Source: Lachnospiraceae bacterium UBA935 | GTDB lineage: Bacteria; Bacillota; Clostridia; Lachnospirales; Lachnospiraceae | Reading direction: 5' to 3' | Assembly (NCBI GenBank): GCA_002293525.1 | Contig: DBDJ01000024.1 | Coordinates: 55,170-119,169 of the forward strand | Length of the DNA: 64,000 bases | Part shown: positions 63,540 to 64,000 of the stretch, in pieces | How the letters are laid out: the number at the start of each line of letters is the position of its first letter | Numbering within the stretch: the first letter of the stretch is position 1 | The notes under the pieces: model-generated | Databases searched by the model: none | Told to the model about the DNA's origin: nothing | What the model saw: only the letters and a program-made list of their open reading frames with translations | Program-made: the position numbers and the translations under genes

Positions 63540-63875
63540 TTATGTCATCGTGCCATTCTTGATGTGGTAGTCAATGTCTCTCTCATTACAAAATTGGATC
63601 ACAACATCTGCTTGCTCGTTATAAAATGCCCTGTGCTTTGAGTATGCCGATATCTCCTTGTTGTAGTTTGTCCTACCGAATATAATCCGATTGGTAAATG
63701 ACACCGCTTCCAGAATCTCCGATAAGTTTTGCTGTATTAAATTTGGTGTAATCAATGTGATGCCGTATTCATTCTGATCGGATTGCTCAACCAACTCAAT
63801 TGGCTGCAGTCCCTTAGTAAGAACTGTACAGCGAATATCTGCGGCATTTAGTTTTTGAATTGCCGCGAGACTCAT
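63540..63875 (-). pseudogene. Remnant of a radical SAM protein lacking the CxxxCxxC part
   Basis: The 111-codon frame resembles the middle and end of a radical SAM protein family: IQKLNAADIRCTVLTKGLQPIEL, NEYGITLIT, then SFTNRIIFGRTNYNKEIS and FYNEQADVVIQFCNE...YHIKNGT. The N-terminal iron-sulfur motif is missing, and the join near PNLIQQNLSEIL seems to skip an internal segment. ATG 63875 has GAGGTGGGG upstream. I read it as a decayed gene, though a small intact protein cannot be excluded. Confidence 0.6.
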
Positions 63876-63896
63876 TTTCCCCACCTCATCATAACC

Positions 63897-63918
63897 ATGG
63901 GTAGTGTCAAAAACTACC
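63897..63918. repeat. Small inverted repeat near window end
   Basis: GGTAGT and ACTACC flank GTCAAAA upstream of the radical SAM remnant. The final ~80 bases are AT-rich with an A-run; no gene is identified before the edge. Confidence 0.5.
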
Positions 63919-64000
63919 TATATTTTTATACTAAAATCCTGTATAAACCTTGATTTTGTGGGAGTCCGAAAAAAAACGAGCAATGTCCTCCCTTTTCTGG

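Overview
The window looks like the chromosome of an endospore-forming Clostridia species, most likely in the Lachnospiraceae. It carries sigE, sigG, spoIIGA, ymxH and nrdR, and a division/cell-wall (dcw) cluster in Firmicutes order: mraZ-rsmH-ftsL-two class B PBPs-mraY-murD-ftsW-murA-ftsQ-ftsZ. It also has a fused aroE-aroK and a monomeric [FeFe]-hydrogenase. Core genes are GC-balanced; several inserted blocks are clearly AT-rich. Most genes lie on the minus strand. No rRNA, tRNA, CRISPR array or intact transposase was seen.

Layout. 1-8.3 kb: start of efp, aroQ, aroEK, a YqeG-type phosphatase and a complete oligopeptide ABC operon (dppA-F). 8.3-12.9 kb: an AT-rich RiPP-like locus with a hydrophobic precursor-like small ORF not covered by any long reading frame, a radical SAM enzyme, a PqqD-like/GNAT-like fusion, an SdpI-like membrane protein and an ABC exporter. 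The radical SAM gene and the exporter each carry one apparent frameshift. 12.9-18.4 kb: DUF4272 protein, nrdR, a BlaI/BlaR-type pair with two palindromic operators, sigG and ymxH. 18.5-38.6 kb: about 20 kb separating sigG from sigE. It holds a PAP2 phosphatase, a 1730-residue DUF4132-type protein with a small partner, a LytTR-DUF3021-FtsX-ABC operon, a glycan-use locus (GH2, GH43, sugar ABC importer, ArsR-like regulator), a collapsed copy of the LytTR/ABC locus and a nested inverted-repeat element. 38.6-40.4 kb: sigE and spoIIGA behind a promoter with a 21-bp spacer like that of spoIIG. 40.8-44.4 kb: hydrogenase, lipoprotein serpin and a HEAT-like protein. 44.5-58.7 kb: the dcw cluster, with four exactly 10-bp-spaced MraZ-type boxes upstream. 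59-64 kb: an HD-domain protein, an isoprenylcysteine-methyltransferase-like protein, a TPR gene broken by an in-frame stop, an apparently collapsed NTPase gene, ychF and a radical SAM remnant.

How the parts fit. The dcw genes build septal and spore peptidoglycan, and SpoIIGA, SigE and SigG run compartment-specific sporulation transcription. The dpp operon imports peptides and is continuous with shikimate-pathway genes. The glycan locus has the form of a self-contained import-and-hydrolysis regulon with its own regulator. The most unusual block is the RiPP-like locus, with a precursor type I do not recognise. A second theme is short tandem duplications in leader sequences, several of which copy the ribosome binding site, together with small GC-rich hairpins between genes. 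All calls come from reading the sequence; no database search was run.
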